DNA from: Vibrio sp. 10N.261.55.A7
GTDB lineage: Bacteria; Pseudomonadota; Gammaproteobacteria; Enterobacterales; Vibrionaceae
Reading direction: 5' to 3'
DNA: 39,971 nt
Assembly: GCF_002877365.1 (NCBI RefSeq)
Contig: NZ_MCWZ01000289.1
Location: forward strand, 1-39,971
This document shows, in pieces, positions 25,306 through 34,890 of this stretch (the first letter of the stretch is position 1; each line of letters begins with the position of its first letter). A model generated the notes under the pieces. That model was not told the origin of the DNA. It saw only the letters and a list, made by a program, of their open reading frames with translations, and searched no databases. Both the position numbers and the translations under genes were made by a program.

Positions 25306-27315
25306 TTAGCTTTCCGATTCTGCTTTTAGCATATCAACCATTATCGCAACAGACTCATCAAGGTACGCATCTGGAGCTTCATAGTCTTTCGGAATATCAT
25401 CCAACGTTGCGTATGGTTCTTCACCATTTGCTTCTTGACGTTGATTCACTCGCGCTAGACGAAGATCGTCGCTCTTATCGCTCTCATCTTGTCTTATCTT
25501 CTCACTGAGAGTAATAGAGTTATCGTCTTTGTCTACTAGATATTTTTCTATATCTTGAGCAATAAACTGAAACTCCATATCCTTCGCAATGCGAACATCA
25601 TGTAAAGCGGTAAGTTTGCCAATCAATGCTTTGTTATCTTGCAAAGTCTCGTACTTAACTCTGTCAATTTGATCCCATGGCAAAGCGTTATCTTCTACAC
25701 TTTCGCCTGTTTCTGCAGGATCAATTGGCGTTGGATAAGGAATATCGGGAACGACACCTTTATTCTGCGTACTACCACCATTGATGCGGTAGAACTTTTG
25801 AATCGTATATTGAACATAACCAAGTTCTTTTTCAAAAAGATCGTAGATATGATTCAAAGAACGGTGCTGTTGGACCGTACCTTTACCGAAAGAGTTCTCG
25901 CCAAGAATGATCGCGCGACCATAGTCTTGCAATGCAGCAGCAAAAATTTCCGATGCAGATGCGCTGTAGCGATTGACCAAAACAGTCACCGGACCGTCGT
26001 AGCTAGTCTTCCCATCGGTATCGCTGTTAACATTGACTCGGCCATAACTGTCACGAACCTGAACGACTGGGCCACTCTCAATAAATAGACCAGACAATGC
26101 CGTTGCTTCAGTTAACGCACCGCCACCATTGTTCCGTAGATCAACAATAATGCCGTCAACACCATCTTCAACAAGCTCAGAAATCAACTCATCGGTGTCT
26201 TTAGAAAGGCCAACGTAAAAACTAGGTACTTCAAGTACACCAATCTTTTTGCCATCGCTTTCAATAATCTCTGACTTGACGGCTCTATCTTCCAAGCGAA
26301 TCTTATCTCGGACAATTGTTACAACGTGACTTTTTGCATCCTTACTATCAGGTAATATCTCAAGATTTACCTTAGTGCCTTTGGGGCCTTTGATTAATTG
26401 AACAACGTCATCCAATCGCCAACCAATGACATCAACAATCTCTTTGCCATCTTGACCAACGCCAACAATTCTGTCGCCTTCATCAAGCTGTTTGCTGCTT
26501 GATGCTGGCCCACCAGCAACTAGTGAACGAATAACGGTGTAGTCGTCAGTCATCTGAAGTACTGCACCAATGCCCTCCAGCGAAAGATTCATTTCAGACT
26601 GAAATTGTTCGGCATTACGAGGAGAAAGGTAACTCGTATGAGGGTCTACTTCTCTAGCAAAGGCATTCATATACAGCTGGAATGCATCTTCGTTATTGGT
26701 TTGACTCAAACGCTTTATTGCATTGTTATAACGCTTGCCTAAAACCTCTTTAATCTCAGGCCACTCTTTATCGGTCATTTTCAGATTAAGAGCATCATAT
26801 TTAACGCGTTTACGCCAAAGTTCTTTAACCTCATCCATGTTTGCAGGCCAAGCTGCTTCAGAGCGATCTAATTCTATACTCTCATCAATATCGAACTTCA
26901 TTTCTGTGTCAAGAAGTGTCAATGCATATTTAAAGAGTTCATATCGCTTTTGCATCGATTGATTATAAACATCAAAAGCTATCTGATTATTGCCGGCTTT
27001 AAGCTGCTCATCGAGCCCAATCGACCATTGAGAAAAAGAATCAATATCGGCCTGAGTGAAAATATTTCGATTGTAATCGAGCATTTCTAAATAGCGGGCA
27101 AATATTGCTTGAGAAAACTGATCGTCTAAGGTGAAGTGATTGTAGTGGGAACGGGTAAAGCGTGAAGTGACGCGTTTGCTTGCGGTTTCATGCTGAACTT
27201 CCGGAGCGAGAACAGGTAAGTCCTCTTTGCTTAATTTGGCCTCTAGAGCCTGAGCTGAAGACACCGCTAGCCATAGGCCAGCAGCGATCAGAGTCAATTT
27301 TGAACGGCATTTCAT
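25306..27315 (-). CDS. prc: Carboxy-terminal processing (tail-specific) protease Prc
   Basis: A 669-residue periplasmic serine protease that degrades proteins with non-polar C-termini and trims PBP3 (FtsI). A signal peptide (LTLIAAGLWLAVSSAQA) is followed by the helical N-terminal domain, a PDZ domain (about 240-330, LEGIGAVLQ) and the S41 protease core. The dyad is S453 in YSASASE and K478 in SFGKGTVQ, with D464 between. The 25-residue spacing equals S430/K455 of E. coli Prc. The C-terminal DUF3340-type tail is present. It is 17 bp downstream of proQ and co-transcribed with it, as in E. coli. Confidence 0.96.
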   Translation of the reverse strand: MKCRSKLTLIAAGLWLAVSSAQALEAKLSKEDLPVLAPEVQHETASKRVTSRFTRSHYNHFTLDDQFSQAIFARYLEMLDYNRNIFTQADIDSFSQWSIGLDEQLKAGNNQIAFDVYNQSMQKRYELFKYALTLLDTEMKFDIDESIELDRSEAAWPANMDEVKELWRKRVKYDALNLKMTDKEWPEIKEVLGKRYNNAIKRLSQTNNEDAFQLYMNAFAREVDPHTSYLSPRNAEQFQSEMNLSLEGIGAVLQMTDDYTVIRSLVAGGPASSSKQLDEGDRIVGVGQDGKEIVDVIGWRLDDVVQLIKGPKGTKVNLEILPDSKDAKSHVVTIVRDKIRLEDRAVKSEIIESDGKKIGVLEVPSFYVGLSKDTDELISELVEDGVDGIIVDLRNNGGGALTEATALSGLFIESGPVVQVRDSYGRVNVNSDTDGKTSYDGPVTVLVNRYSASASEIFAAALQDYGRAIILGENSFGKGTVQQHRSLNHIYDLFEKELGYVQYTIQKFYRINGGSTQNKGVVPDIPYPTPIDPAETGESVEDNALPWDQIDRVKYETLQDNKALIGKLTALHDVRIAKDMEFQFIAQDIEKYLVDKDDNSITLSEKIRQDESDKSDDLRLARVNQRQEANGEEPYATLDDIPKDYEAPDAYLDESVAIMVDMLKAESES

Positions 27316-27332
27316 GCGTAGGAGTATCTCCT

Positions 27333-27968
27333 TTATGCGCGCAAGTACTCCGCTTTCACAACCATTTGCAGGCCGTTTGCTAGTTGAACTCGCACATCTT
27401 CCTTATTAATTTCAACAATGGTCGCAGCCATGTTTCCTTTACCCATATTAACGTTTACATCGTTGCCAACTTTCATTTCATCAGCATTCAAAGCACGCGT
27501 TTCTACTGGCTTACTTTCTGTTTTTTGTGCTTTAGGCGCAGAGCGACGAGCTTGAGGCTTTTTCGCTTTTGGCTTAGCTGCTGCTTTTTCTTTGCCTTCT
27601 TCACGCGCTTTCTGCGCTTGTTCTTTACGACGAGCTTGAACTCGGGCTTTACTTTCTGCCAATGCAGTTTTTGCGTGTTCTACATGCTCTTCTTCAAGTT
27701 CACCGCAAGCGTTGCCATCTAGATCAACACGTGTAGCGCCTGTTTTAGCACCGTGTAGGTAGCGCCAAGAAGAAGTGTACTGTCTCAATGCTGCGCGAAG
27801 TTGAGTCTTACTTACTTTTTCATCTTCGCTCAAGCGTTCTGCAAGATCTTGAAAAATACCAATTTTCAAAGGTTTTGCTTCACCTTCTAAAGTAAAGCAC
27901 TTAGGGAAACATTCAGCAATGTATGCGATAACTTCTTTGCTGTTTTTTAACTTTTCAGTATTTTCCAT
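27333..27968 (-). CDS. proQ: RNA chaperone ProQ
   Basis: A 211-residue FinO-family RNA-binding protein that binds structured sRNAs and mRNA 3' ends. The FinO domain fills about residues 8-125 ([15 protein letters not shown] ... [13 protein letters not shown]). A Lys/Ala-rich linker (about 125-160) and a C-terminal SH3-like domain ([21 protein letters not shown]) follow. The start is ATG 27968 with AGGA; eleven codons upstream in frame lack family similarity. It forms an operon with prc. Its presence fits a species with many ProQ-bound sRNAs. Confidence 0.95.
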   Translation of the reverse strand: MENTEKLKNSKEVIAYIAECFPKCFTLEGEAKPLKIGIFQDLAERLSEDEKVSKTQLRAALRQYTSSWRYLHGAKTGATRVDLDGNACGELEEEHVEHAKTALAESKARVQARRKEQAQKAREEGKEKAAAKPKAKKPQARRSAPKAQKTESKPVETRALNADEMKVGNDVNVNMGKGNMAATIVEINKEDVRVQLANGLQMVVKAEYLRA

Positions 27969-28067
27969 TGAGGATTCCTGGTTATTGCGGCCTATCCGCA
28001 AGCGATAAAGTAAATATGGGTGGTATTATAGTGACCTAGAAACGAAAAACCACACCAGATAGATAAT

Positions 28068-28541
28068 TTATGCTTTGTTAGCGTGCGAATTGAACAGCTT
28101 TTCTACTTCTTTCATCAAAAATGTTAATCCCTCTTCATCAATTTCACTAAAACGACCAATTGTTGGGCTATCTATATCAAGTACACCAACCAATTCTCCG
28201 TTCACCGAAAATGGAATAACCAATTCTGAATTGCTTGCTGCATCGCATGCAATGTGGCCTGAAAACTGATGAACATCATAAATGCGTTGCACCGTATTTG
28301 TATCGGCTGCTGTGCCACATACACCACGTCCCATCGGAATTCTGACACATGCAGGTTTACCTTGAAAAGGCCCCAACACAAGCTCTTTACCTTTTAACAG
28401 ATAGAAGCCCACCCAATTAAGGTCTTCAAGCTCCATATTTAGGAGCGCACTCAAATTGGATAAGTTTGCGACTAAATCTGGTTCTGATTCCAAAAGCCCG
28501 ACAGCTTGTTTGGTGAGTCGATGGTAATGTTCTATTTTCAT
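28068..28541 (-). CDS. msrC: Free methionine-(R)-sulfoxide reductase, GAF type
   Basis: A 157-residue cytoplasmic GAF-domain enzyme that reduces free Met-(R)-sulfoxide. The three redox cysteines are C65 (GKPACVRIPMGRG), C75 (GVCGTA) and C99 (HIACDAASNSELV). Their spacing of 10 and 24 is the same as in E. coli YebR (84/94/118). The active-site acids sit in GVLDIDSP. It lies upstream of proQ as in E. coli; the 99-bp gap holds no evident terminator. An 8-bp inverted repeat (28586-28611) stands just upstream of its start. Confidence 0.93.
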   Translation of the reverse strand: MKIEHYHRLTKQAVGLLESEPDLVANLSNLSALLNMELEDLNWVGFYLLKGKELVLGPFQGKPACVRIPMGRGVCGTAADTNTVQRIYDVHQFSGHIACDAASNSELVIPFSVNGELVGVLDIDSPTIGRFSEIDEEGLTFLMKEVEKLFNSHANKA

Positions 28542-28585
28542 TCATGGTTCCAATTTACAAACTGAGTCTCAGCGCAGTTTAATAG

Positions 28586-28611
28586 GTTTGTTCTATAGTG
28601 ATGGAACAAAC
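28586..28611. repeat. Inverted repeat upstream of msrC (operator-like)
   Basis: Perfect 8-bp arms GTTTGTTC (28586-28593) and GAACAAAC (28604-28611) around a 10-bp spacer, 45 bp upstream of the msrC ATG. The spacer read on the minus strand contains CTATAG, a -10-like element. This geometry suits a repressor operator. I do not recognise the regulator. Confidence 0.5.
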
Positions 28612-29160
28612 TCAATCGCCTAGAGACCAACACGAAAGGTTACTTTTAGCCGCTCTCGGATTGTAATTCAAGTAAAAAAGCCTAACACCTTGCTCGCGTT
28701 AGCAAATATAAAGCTAGCCAGAAAGGCATCGAGTTTGCTCACGGTTTAACTAGCGTTGACGTAACGAACTTTACGGCAGAGTTACCTCTACTTATAAACA
28801 TCAAACAACAGATGAAGAGATCGACTGCTACTTTGTAAGATATTCATTCTAACTATGAACAATCCAAAAATATCAGTGCTGCGATTGCGTATCTATAAAT
28901 AGCTGTGGTTTTACAATAACCTATACTTTTAGTTGCGCGTTAAGGCATAATCTACGGTTCATAACTTCGTGTACACTATATGCTGTAAATAAGAGCTTCT
29001 GTTACAGAGATTTGCATCCAGTTGGGACAAATAAAAAATCAACATTGGTAAAATGAAACCTATCGAGTTGATATTTGCTATCTTACGCAAGACAGGTCTA
29101 GTCTGTATCAGTAGATGGGGCAGTACGCCGCTAAATTAATACTTGTTTTGATTATAACAC

Positions 29161-29209
29161 TGCCTCCAACTAACGATTACTCTCAGGGTTGAAGTAGGCA
29201 TCCTTTTTT
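29161..29209 (+). terminator. Terminator-like hairpin in the msrC-letA gap
   Basis: TGCCT (29161-29165) pairs with AGGCA (29196-29200), and CAAC (29167-29170) with GTTG (29188-29191) across an internal loop. Six T follow (29204-29209). It is weaker than the other terminators here, but there is no gene upstream on this strand for it to end. Confidence 0.35.
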
Positions 29210-29387
29210 GTACTGGTCGATTAACTATAGGGCCATTTTGGTCCTCAATAATTGCCAGACTCTAGCATTGTTTAGATCGCTTATGGCTCTGTTTGACCAA
29301 GTATCAATCGATACAAGATGGATAGTGATATTACGTAATTTGATAGAACGACAACTATTTTTTGATTCTTAAACTTCAAGGAAAGAT

Positions 29388-30635
29388 GTGGGCTCGCTGA
29401 CTGAACATTCTTCTAAACCTGTCAATGTTAGGCTATGCCATGGCTGCGAACTGCCTGTCGACACTATTGCTGTAAAGCAAGGTAGCTCTGCGTATTGTCC
29501 AAGGTGTGGCACTCAACTTTATCGAGGTGGAACTCCATCGCTATCTGGCAATTTGGCCATTGCGATTACCTGCCTGCTGCTTTTCATCCCTTCGCATTTT
29601 TTCGATTTCATTAGCATACGACTTGTCGGTGTCATGATTCCTGCAACATTACCCGCGGGTACATTTCTTCTTATTGACGAAGGATACATTGCATTAGGGC
29701 TTCTGATTCTTTTCTGCAGCTCTTTAGCACCTCTCACAGTATGCCTCTCGGTTGTTGCTGCGCACATAGCGATGAAAGTTCACTCTTTCACTACACTTCG
29801 TTTTGCATTAACAATTATCCAAGGTTTGAAACACTGGGTGATGCTCGATGTGTTTTTGGTGAGCATTGCGGTTTCTTGTTTCAAATTGCAAGACTATTCA
29901 GATATTTTCATCGGCCCCGGCTTATATGGTTTGGTGTTACTGCAACTTTTCACGGTTCTATTGATAAGCCGTATCAGTGTTCGTCGTTACTGGGAGTCCT
30001 GGTCAAAAGAAGCGGACTATGAGTTCACAGAAAAGACCATTCACTGCCATAACTGTCATCTTTCACAGCCTGAAGGTGAAACCTGTGTTCGTTGTCACCA
30101 ACCTATACACCACCGGACACCTCGTTCCTTACAAAAAACGTGGGCCTACCTCATCGCCGCGTCTGTGGCAGTATTGCCAGCAAACTTAGTGCCTATTTCA
30201 ATATTAATTGCCAACGGTCAACGCCAAGAAGACACCATTATGTCTGGTGTACTTTCTCTTGTTGAGAGCGATATGTACGGCATCGCCGCTGTTCTTTTTA
30301 TTGCGAGTATTATTGTGCCTATCGCAAAGATTCTAGGACTGACTTACTTATTGCTCGCCATTCAGCTAAAACGTCATATGAACAATAGACAGAGAATGAC
30401 CGTTTACTTCGTTGTTAAATGGGTCGGCAAATGGTCAGTGCTGGATTTGTTCGTTATCTCTATCATGCTAACCTTAGTGGATAGAGGTCAGATACTTAAC
30501 TTTACACCCGGTTTCGGGGCCGTTGCTTTCGGCTTGGTAGTGGTGATGACCATGCTAGCCGCAGAAAGCTTAGATCCAAGATTATTGTGGGACAACCACC
30601 CTAAGTCAGAGAATAAAGAGTCAAATAATGAGTAA
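29388..30635 (+). CDS. letA: LetA (YebS), PqiA-family inner-membrane lipid transport protein
   Basis: A 415-residue polytopic inner-membrane protein that works with LetB in lipid movement across the envelope. It has two PqiA halves, each opening with a zinc ribbon: C17/C20 with C37/C40 (CHGC ... CPRC), and from C220 (CHNC ... CVRC). Each ribbon is followed by a group of hydrophobic helices. The start is a GTG at 29388 with AAGGA. It overlaps letB by 8 bases, so the two are translationally coupled. letB and then rsmF follow in the order of E. coli yebS-yebT-yebU. Confidence 0.93.
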   Translation: MGSLTEHSSKPVNVRLCHGCELPVDTIAVKQGSSAYCPRCGTQLYRGGTPSLSGNLAIAITCLLLFIPSHFFDFISIRLVGVMIPATLPAGTFLLIDEGYIALGLLILFCSSLAPLTVCLSVVAAHIAMKVHSFTTLRFALTIIQGLKHWVMLDVFLVSIAVSCFKLQDYSDIFIGPGLYGLVLLQLFTVLLISRISVRRYWESWSKEADYEFTEKTIHCHNCHLSQPEGETCVRCHQPIHHRTPRSLQKTWAYLIAASVAVLPANLVPISILIANGQRQEDTIMSGVLSLVESDMYGIAAVLFIASIIVPIAKILGLTYLLLAIQLKRHMNNRQRMTVYFVVKWVGKWSVLDLFVISIMLTLVDRGQILNFTPGFGAVAFGLVVVMTMLAAESLDPRLLWDNHPKSENKESNNE

Positions 30636-33258
30636 TGGAGCAACACAACCTTCGTTTTCACCCACGGTTAAGCGCAATAAAGGCATATCACCCCTTTGGT
30701 TGCTCCCTATCCTGACGTTTGTCTTAGCAGGTTGGCTTGTCGTCAAAACCATTCATGATGCTGGTCAGAGAATTGAGATCTACTTTTCAGATGCTCAGGG
30801 GCTAGTCGCGGGAAGAACGACCATTCGTTACCAGGGCCTTGAAGTTGGTATTGTCAAAGACATTAACCTTTCTGATGATCTGGAAAGTATCTATGTCGAT
30901 GCCGACATCTACCCGGAAGCGACCAAACTACTCTCCAAAGAAACACGGTTCTGGCTTGTGAAACCGACAGCCAGTCTGACGGGTGTATCTGGTCTGGATG
31001 CATTGGTTTCCGGTAACTATATTTCAATCCACCCTAGCGATACATCAAATGAACCCGAAACTGAGTTTGTTGCTCTTGATGGCCCCCCGTCAGACCTTCT
31101 CACTAACAAAGGCTTGAATATTCGTTTAAAAGCGCGCGACCTTGGTGGTATCTCGATCGGGTCACAAATCGTCTATAAGAAAATTCCGATTGGCGAAGTG
31201 TACGACTACCAACTGGATTCAGATTTAAAAAGTGTCATCATTAAAGCTTCTATACAAGACGAATATCGACACATTATTACCGATGAAAGCCGCTTTTGGA
31301 ACGTAAGTGGAATTGGAGCGAACATTGGTTTTGAAGGCGTGGACGTTCGCTTGGAAAGTTTTAGCGCCCTTATCTCTGGGTCTATTGCGGTGGACTCCCC
31401 TGGTGAAGGAAAACCAATCGTAGAGACAACTGAATTCAAATTGTACCGAGACCTAAAAACAGCGGGTCGCGGTATTCCCATCAAAATTGTGCTGCCTGAC
31501 GACAGTAAAATCAGTGCTTCTGGCGCACCTATTATGTATCGCGGTTTAGAAGTTGGGCAGATCACGAACCTACAGCTTAGTGAAGGTCGCGAACAGATTA
31601 TTGCAGCTGCAGCCATTCAGCCTGCTTTTAGTGACATGTTGACCTCTAACAGCGCATTTATACTAGAAGAAGCCAAAGTGTCGCTGACTGGTGTTGAAAA
31701 CATAGGTAATTTGGTCAAAGGGAACTTTTTATCTCTCGTACCCGAAGATGGGGAACGCTCTCGACACTTTACGGCGATCCGAAAAAACGACTTTGAGATG
31801 AGTAATTCACGCTCCGTCTCTATTGATTTAACCGCTGATAATTCCTTTGGCTTGGACGTTGGTGCTGCAATATTATATAAGGGCATCAATGTTGGCTCGA
31901 TTACCAATGTTAGACTTGTCGACGACACCGTTCGTCTAAGTGCGCTCATTGAAGATGATTACGCACATTTAATTCGCTCAAAAAATCGATTTTATGTCAC
32001 CGGAAGTGCCTCTGCAGAATTAACCGAATCTGGTCTCAGCATATCCGTACCGCCCGCTAAGCAGCTATTGTCTGGCTCTATTAGCTTTGTGAGTGAAGGC
32101 AATAAACAAGCGAGCGAAAGCTATCACTTATACGCAAGTCAATCGCTTGCCGAACTCGCGAAATACAACCTTTCCGGTTCTAAGCGCATTACCCTTTTTG
32201 CCAATGAACTGCCGTCAATTTCAAAAGGTAGCCCATTACTTTATCGCAACCTCCAAGTTGGTAGTGTTTCCGGTTTCAATCTGGTTGATGGCGGAATCAA
32301 GATTTCAGCCACTATTGAAAATCAATATAAACACCTTCTTACAGATCAAACGGTATTTTGGAATCGTTCAGGGATTGAAGTGGACGCATCTCTAGCTGGA
32401 ATCAGTGTAAAGGCAGCACCACTTAAGACACTGATTCAAGGTGGCATTGCCTTTGATAACCTAGCCGGGGTCGAAAATAAGTTAGGTGATAATTGGAAGC
32501 TGTATTCTGACTTCAATCAGGCAAGAAAATTTGGCCATGTCATAACCCTTTTAACAAGCAATGAAAATGTTGTGTCTAAAGGAACGTCGTTAAAGTACAA
32601 CGGTGTAGAAATTGGTGAGATAACATTGGTCACACCAAACTTTGGCAATCAGCAAGTCGAATTAAAAGCGAGGATATTACCAGAGTATTCCAAAGAAATT
32701 GCACGTCATGGTAGCTACTTTTGGGTCGCTAAAGCCAAGATCGGCCTTTCTGGCATCGACAATATAGAAAGCATATTAAACCCGACTATATTCGTTCAAC
32801 CTGGCGAGGGTGACGCTCATAACCAATTCTCCCTACAGCCTATGCCTAAAGACCAGCCAGGGGTGATCTTCACACTGCAAAGCGAAAGTCGCGGATCTGT
32901 CTCGGTTGGGACACCCGTTCTTTATCGAGATATGCAGGTAGGTGAAGTGACTGACATTAAGTTAGGAGAATTTGCAGACCGAATCATCACTACATTGCGC
33001 GTAGACAGTCAATACTCTCATCTAGTGCGTGCAAATTCTGTATTCTGGAATACATCTGGATTAGACGTCTCTATTGGTCTAACTGGCGCAAACATTAAGT
33101 CAGGAACACTCGACAGTATCTTAAATGGTGGAATAACCTTCGCGACACCAGAAGGCAAGCAACTGCAACCCATCGCCGACTCGAACCAATCGTTCTACTT
33201 ACACCCTACCCCAGATGAAAAGTGGGTAAAATGGCGAACGCCTATTCCTAAGCCATAA
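30628..33258 (+). CDS. letB: LetB (YebT), seven-MCE-domain tunnel protein
   Basis: An 876-residue periplasmic protein anchored by one N-terminal helix (about residues 23-43, LWLLPILTFVLAGWLVV). Seven MCE domains can be counted from their G-x-x-(L/I)-x-Y-x-x-(L/I)-x-V/I-G motif, starting near residues 54, 164, 287, 404, 524, 642 and 750. E. coli LetB also has seven, stacked as hexameric rings forming a hydrophobic lipid conduit of the full periplasm height, and is 877 residues. It is in an operon with letA and followed by a strong terminator. Confidence 0.96.
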   Translation: MSNGATQPSFSPTVKRNKGISPLWLLPILTFVLAGWLVVKTIHDAGQRIEIYFSDAQGLVAGRTTIRYQGLEVGIVKDINLSDDLESIYVDADIYPEATKLLSKETRFWLVKPTASLTGVSGLDALVSGNYISIHPSDTSNEPETEFVALDGPPSDLLTNKGLNIRLKARDLGGISIGSQIVYKKIPIGEVYDYQLDSDLKSVIIKASIQDEYRHIITDESRFWNVSGIGANIGFEGVDVRLESFSALISGSIAVDSPGEGKPIVETTEFKLYRDLKTAGRGIPIKIVLPDDSKISASGAPIMYRGLEVGQITNLQLSEGREQIIAAAAIQPAFSDMLTSNSAFILEEAKVSLTGVENIGNLVKGNFLSLVPEDGERSRHFTAIRKNDFEMSNSRSVSIDLTADNSFGLDVGAAILYKGINVGSITNVRLVDDTVRLSALIEDDYAHLIRSKNRFYVTGSASAELTESGLSISVPPAKQLLSGSISFVSEGNKQASESYHLYASQSLAELAKYNLSGSKRITLFANELPSISKGSPLLYRNLQVGSVSGFNLVDGGIKISATIENQYKHLLTDQTVFWNRSGIEVDASLAGISVKAAPLKTLIQGGIAFDNLAGVENKLGDNWKLYSDFNQARKFGHVITLLTSNENVVSKGTSLKYNGVEIGEITLVTPNFGNQQVELKARILPEYSKEIARHGSYFWVAKAKIGLSGIDNIESILNPTIFVQPGEGDAHNQFSLQPMPKDQPGVIFTLQSESRGSVSVGTPVLYRDMQVGEVTDIKLGEFADRIITTLRVDSQYSHLVRANSVFWNTSGLDVSIGLTGANIKSGTLDSILNGGITFATPEGKQLQPIADSNQSFYLHPTPDEKWVKWRTPIPKP

Positions 33259-33312
33259 ACTAGGCTCTTGGAAACCAAAAACTTCGTAGATATCTTTTCT
33301 ACCTAACCTAAG

Positions 33313-33339
33313 AAAAAGCAGCCTTTCGCTGCTTTTTTT
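33313..33339 (+). terminator. letAB terminator
   Basis: Stem GCAGC (33318-33322) / GCTGC (33328-33332), extended by A-T pairs, loop CTTTC, followed by seven T. It is likely bidirectional because A runs precede it. Confidence 0.85.
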
Positions 33340-33397
33340 ATTCTTCTGCGTCAAAGTTAGTTATAATTCTGCCAATTAATTTATCAGAGCGAATACT

Positions 33398-34822
33398 GTG
33401 CACGCTAATATCTATCTTCCTGAAGAGTTTTTAACCGAGATCGAAGCTATTCTTCCCGCTTCACTCAACATGACTGACTTTATTGACGCCTGTAAGCGCC
33501 CGTTACGTAAAAGTATTCGTGTTAACACACTAAAAATTTCTGTCGCTGATTTCATTGAACGTGCTAAAGAAAAGAAGTGGGACTTAGAGCCTGTTCCATG
33601 GTGTGACCATGGGTTTTGGATTACGGCCGATGAGTCTAGCGTCCCATTAGGCAATTCAGCAGAACATATGTCTGGCCTTTTCTACATTCAAGAAGCCAGC
33701 TCCATGATGCCAGTCAGTGCCCTGTTCGATAATGAAGACTCTCAGTATCATTCCGTCTTGGACATGGCAGCAGCACCGGGCTCAAAAACGACACAGATAG
33801 CAGCCCTCATGAAAAATAGCGGCGTTCTGGTTGCCAATGAATACTCTGCAAGCCGAGTCAAAGTACTGCATGCCAATATTGAGCGCTGCGGTATTAGAAA
33901 CACTGCATTAAGCAATTTTGACGGTAAAGTGTTCGGCGGATGGTTACCTGAGCAGTTTGACGCGGTACTGATCGATGCCCCATGCTCTGGCGAAGGTACA
34001 ATTCGCAAAGACGCTGATGCGATGAAAAACTGGAGTTTAGACGCAGTAAAGAACATTGCAGATACACAAAAAGAACTCATTGAAAGCGCTTTTCATGCTT
34101 TGAAGCCTAATGGCACTTTAGTCTATTCGACTTGTACCTTAAGCAAGTACGAAAACCAAAAAGTTTGCCAACATTTAAAAGACACCTTTGGCGATCTTGT
34201 CGAATTTGATGACCTTAGTGAATTGTTCCCTAATGCGTCATTGGCAACCACGCGTGAAGGGTTTCTGCACATCTTCCCTCAGGTGTACGACTGTGAGGGC
34301 TTCTTTGTTGCTCGCATAAGAAAAACGGGGCCGACTATCGCACCTGATGTAAAAAAGCGTATGGGGAAATTCCCATTCGAAAAAGCATCAAAGAAGGTTC
34401 ATCAAGAGATTGACCATGCGCTCAAGCAAGCCCTTGGTATTGATATACCAGAAGAAAGTAGCCTTTGGACTCGAGATAAAGATGTTTGGTTATTCCCTAA
34501 GGCACTAGAACCAATGATCGGTGAATTAAGATTCTCTCGTATGGGTATAAAGATTGCTGAGACTCATAAAAATGGCTACCGCTGGCAACATCAAGTCGCA
34601 ACCACTCTCGCATTAGGTACGGAAGAAAAAAGCGTAGCACTTTCCATTGATGAAGCTCGTGAGTGGTTCATGGGTCGAGATGTACGGCCAAATGCCACTC
34701 CTGATAAAGGCGAAGTGATCGTTAAGTTTAGTAACGATGTGATTGGGCTTGGGAAATGGGTCGGAAACCGTGTAAAGAATGGCCTTCCAAGAGAGTTGGT
34801 TAAAGATAAGAACTTATTCTAA
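33398..34822 (+). CDS. rsmF: 16S rRNA (cytosine(1407)-C(5))-methyltransferase RsmF
   Basis: A 474-residue NSUN-family enzyme that makes m5C1407 in 16S rRNA. The N-terminal segment is RPLRKSIRVNTLKIS, the AdoMet site is DMAAAPGSKTTQ, and the two catalytic cysteines are C196 (DAPCSGEG) and C246 (YSTCTLS), within one residue of the E. coli numbering. A C-terminal PUA-like domain follows (about 380-474). The start is a GTG at 33398; it aligns with the E. coli N-terminus. A TATAAT at 33362-33367 may be its own -10 element, so it need not depend on letAB. Confidence 0.95.
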   Translation: MHANIYLPEEFLTEIEAILPASLNMTDFIDACKRPLRKSIRVNTLKISVADFIERAKEKKWDLEPVPWCDHGFWITADESSVPLGNSAEHMSGLFYIQEASSMMPVSALFDNEDSQYHSVLDMAAAPGSKTTQIAALMKNSGVLVANEYSASRVKVLHANIERCGIRNTALSNFDGKVFGGWLPEQFDAVLIDAPCSGEGTIRKDADAMKNWSLDAVKNIADTQKELIESAFHALKPNGTLVYSTCTLSKYENQKVCQHLKDTFGDLVEFDDLSELFPNASLATTREGFLHIFPQVYDCEGFFVARIRKTGPTIAPDVKKRMGKFPFEKASKKVHQEIDHALKQALGIDIPEESSLWTRDKDVWLFPKALEPMIGELRFSRMGIKIAETHKNGYRWQHQVATTLALGTEEKSVALSIDEAREWFMGRDVRPNATPDKGEVIVKFSNDVIGLGKWVGNRVKNGLPRELVKDKNLF

Positions 34823-34857
34823 TGACTAGAACATTAGTATGAATTGTCCTTGCCTCC

Positions 34858-34885
34858 GTGACGAATGGGTAAGTTGTACTATAAT
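34858..34885 (+). promoter_or_regulatory. Promoter of a candidate sRNA
   Basis: -35 GTGACG (34858-34863, 4 of 6), 16-bp spacer, perfect -10 TATAAT (34880-34885). It faces a gene-free stretch that ends in a strong terminator. Confidence 0.6.
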
Positions 34886-34890
34886 TGTTT

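Larger units (their letters stand above)
28542..29387. other. Long gene-free divergent region between msrC and letA
   Basis: 846 bp with no frame above about 25 codons that I trust. It holds the promoters of msrC (minus) and letA (plus). It also holds an 8-10-8 inverted repeat at 28586-28611, a weak minus-strand hairpin followed by six T (28674-28703) and a plus-strand hairpin followed by six T (29161-29209). The middle (about 28710-29150) is AT-rich and I cannot assign it. An unrecognised sRNA is possible. Confidence 0.6.

Noticed and set aside
28601..28667. A 21-codon frame (begins MEQTQSPRDQ) vaguely like the N-terminus of a TetR regulator
   Set aside because: No Shine-Dalgarno, it stops after 21 codons, no continuation is found in other frames, and it starts inside the inverted repeat upstream of msrC.
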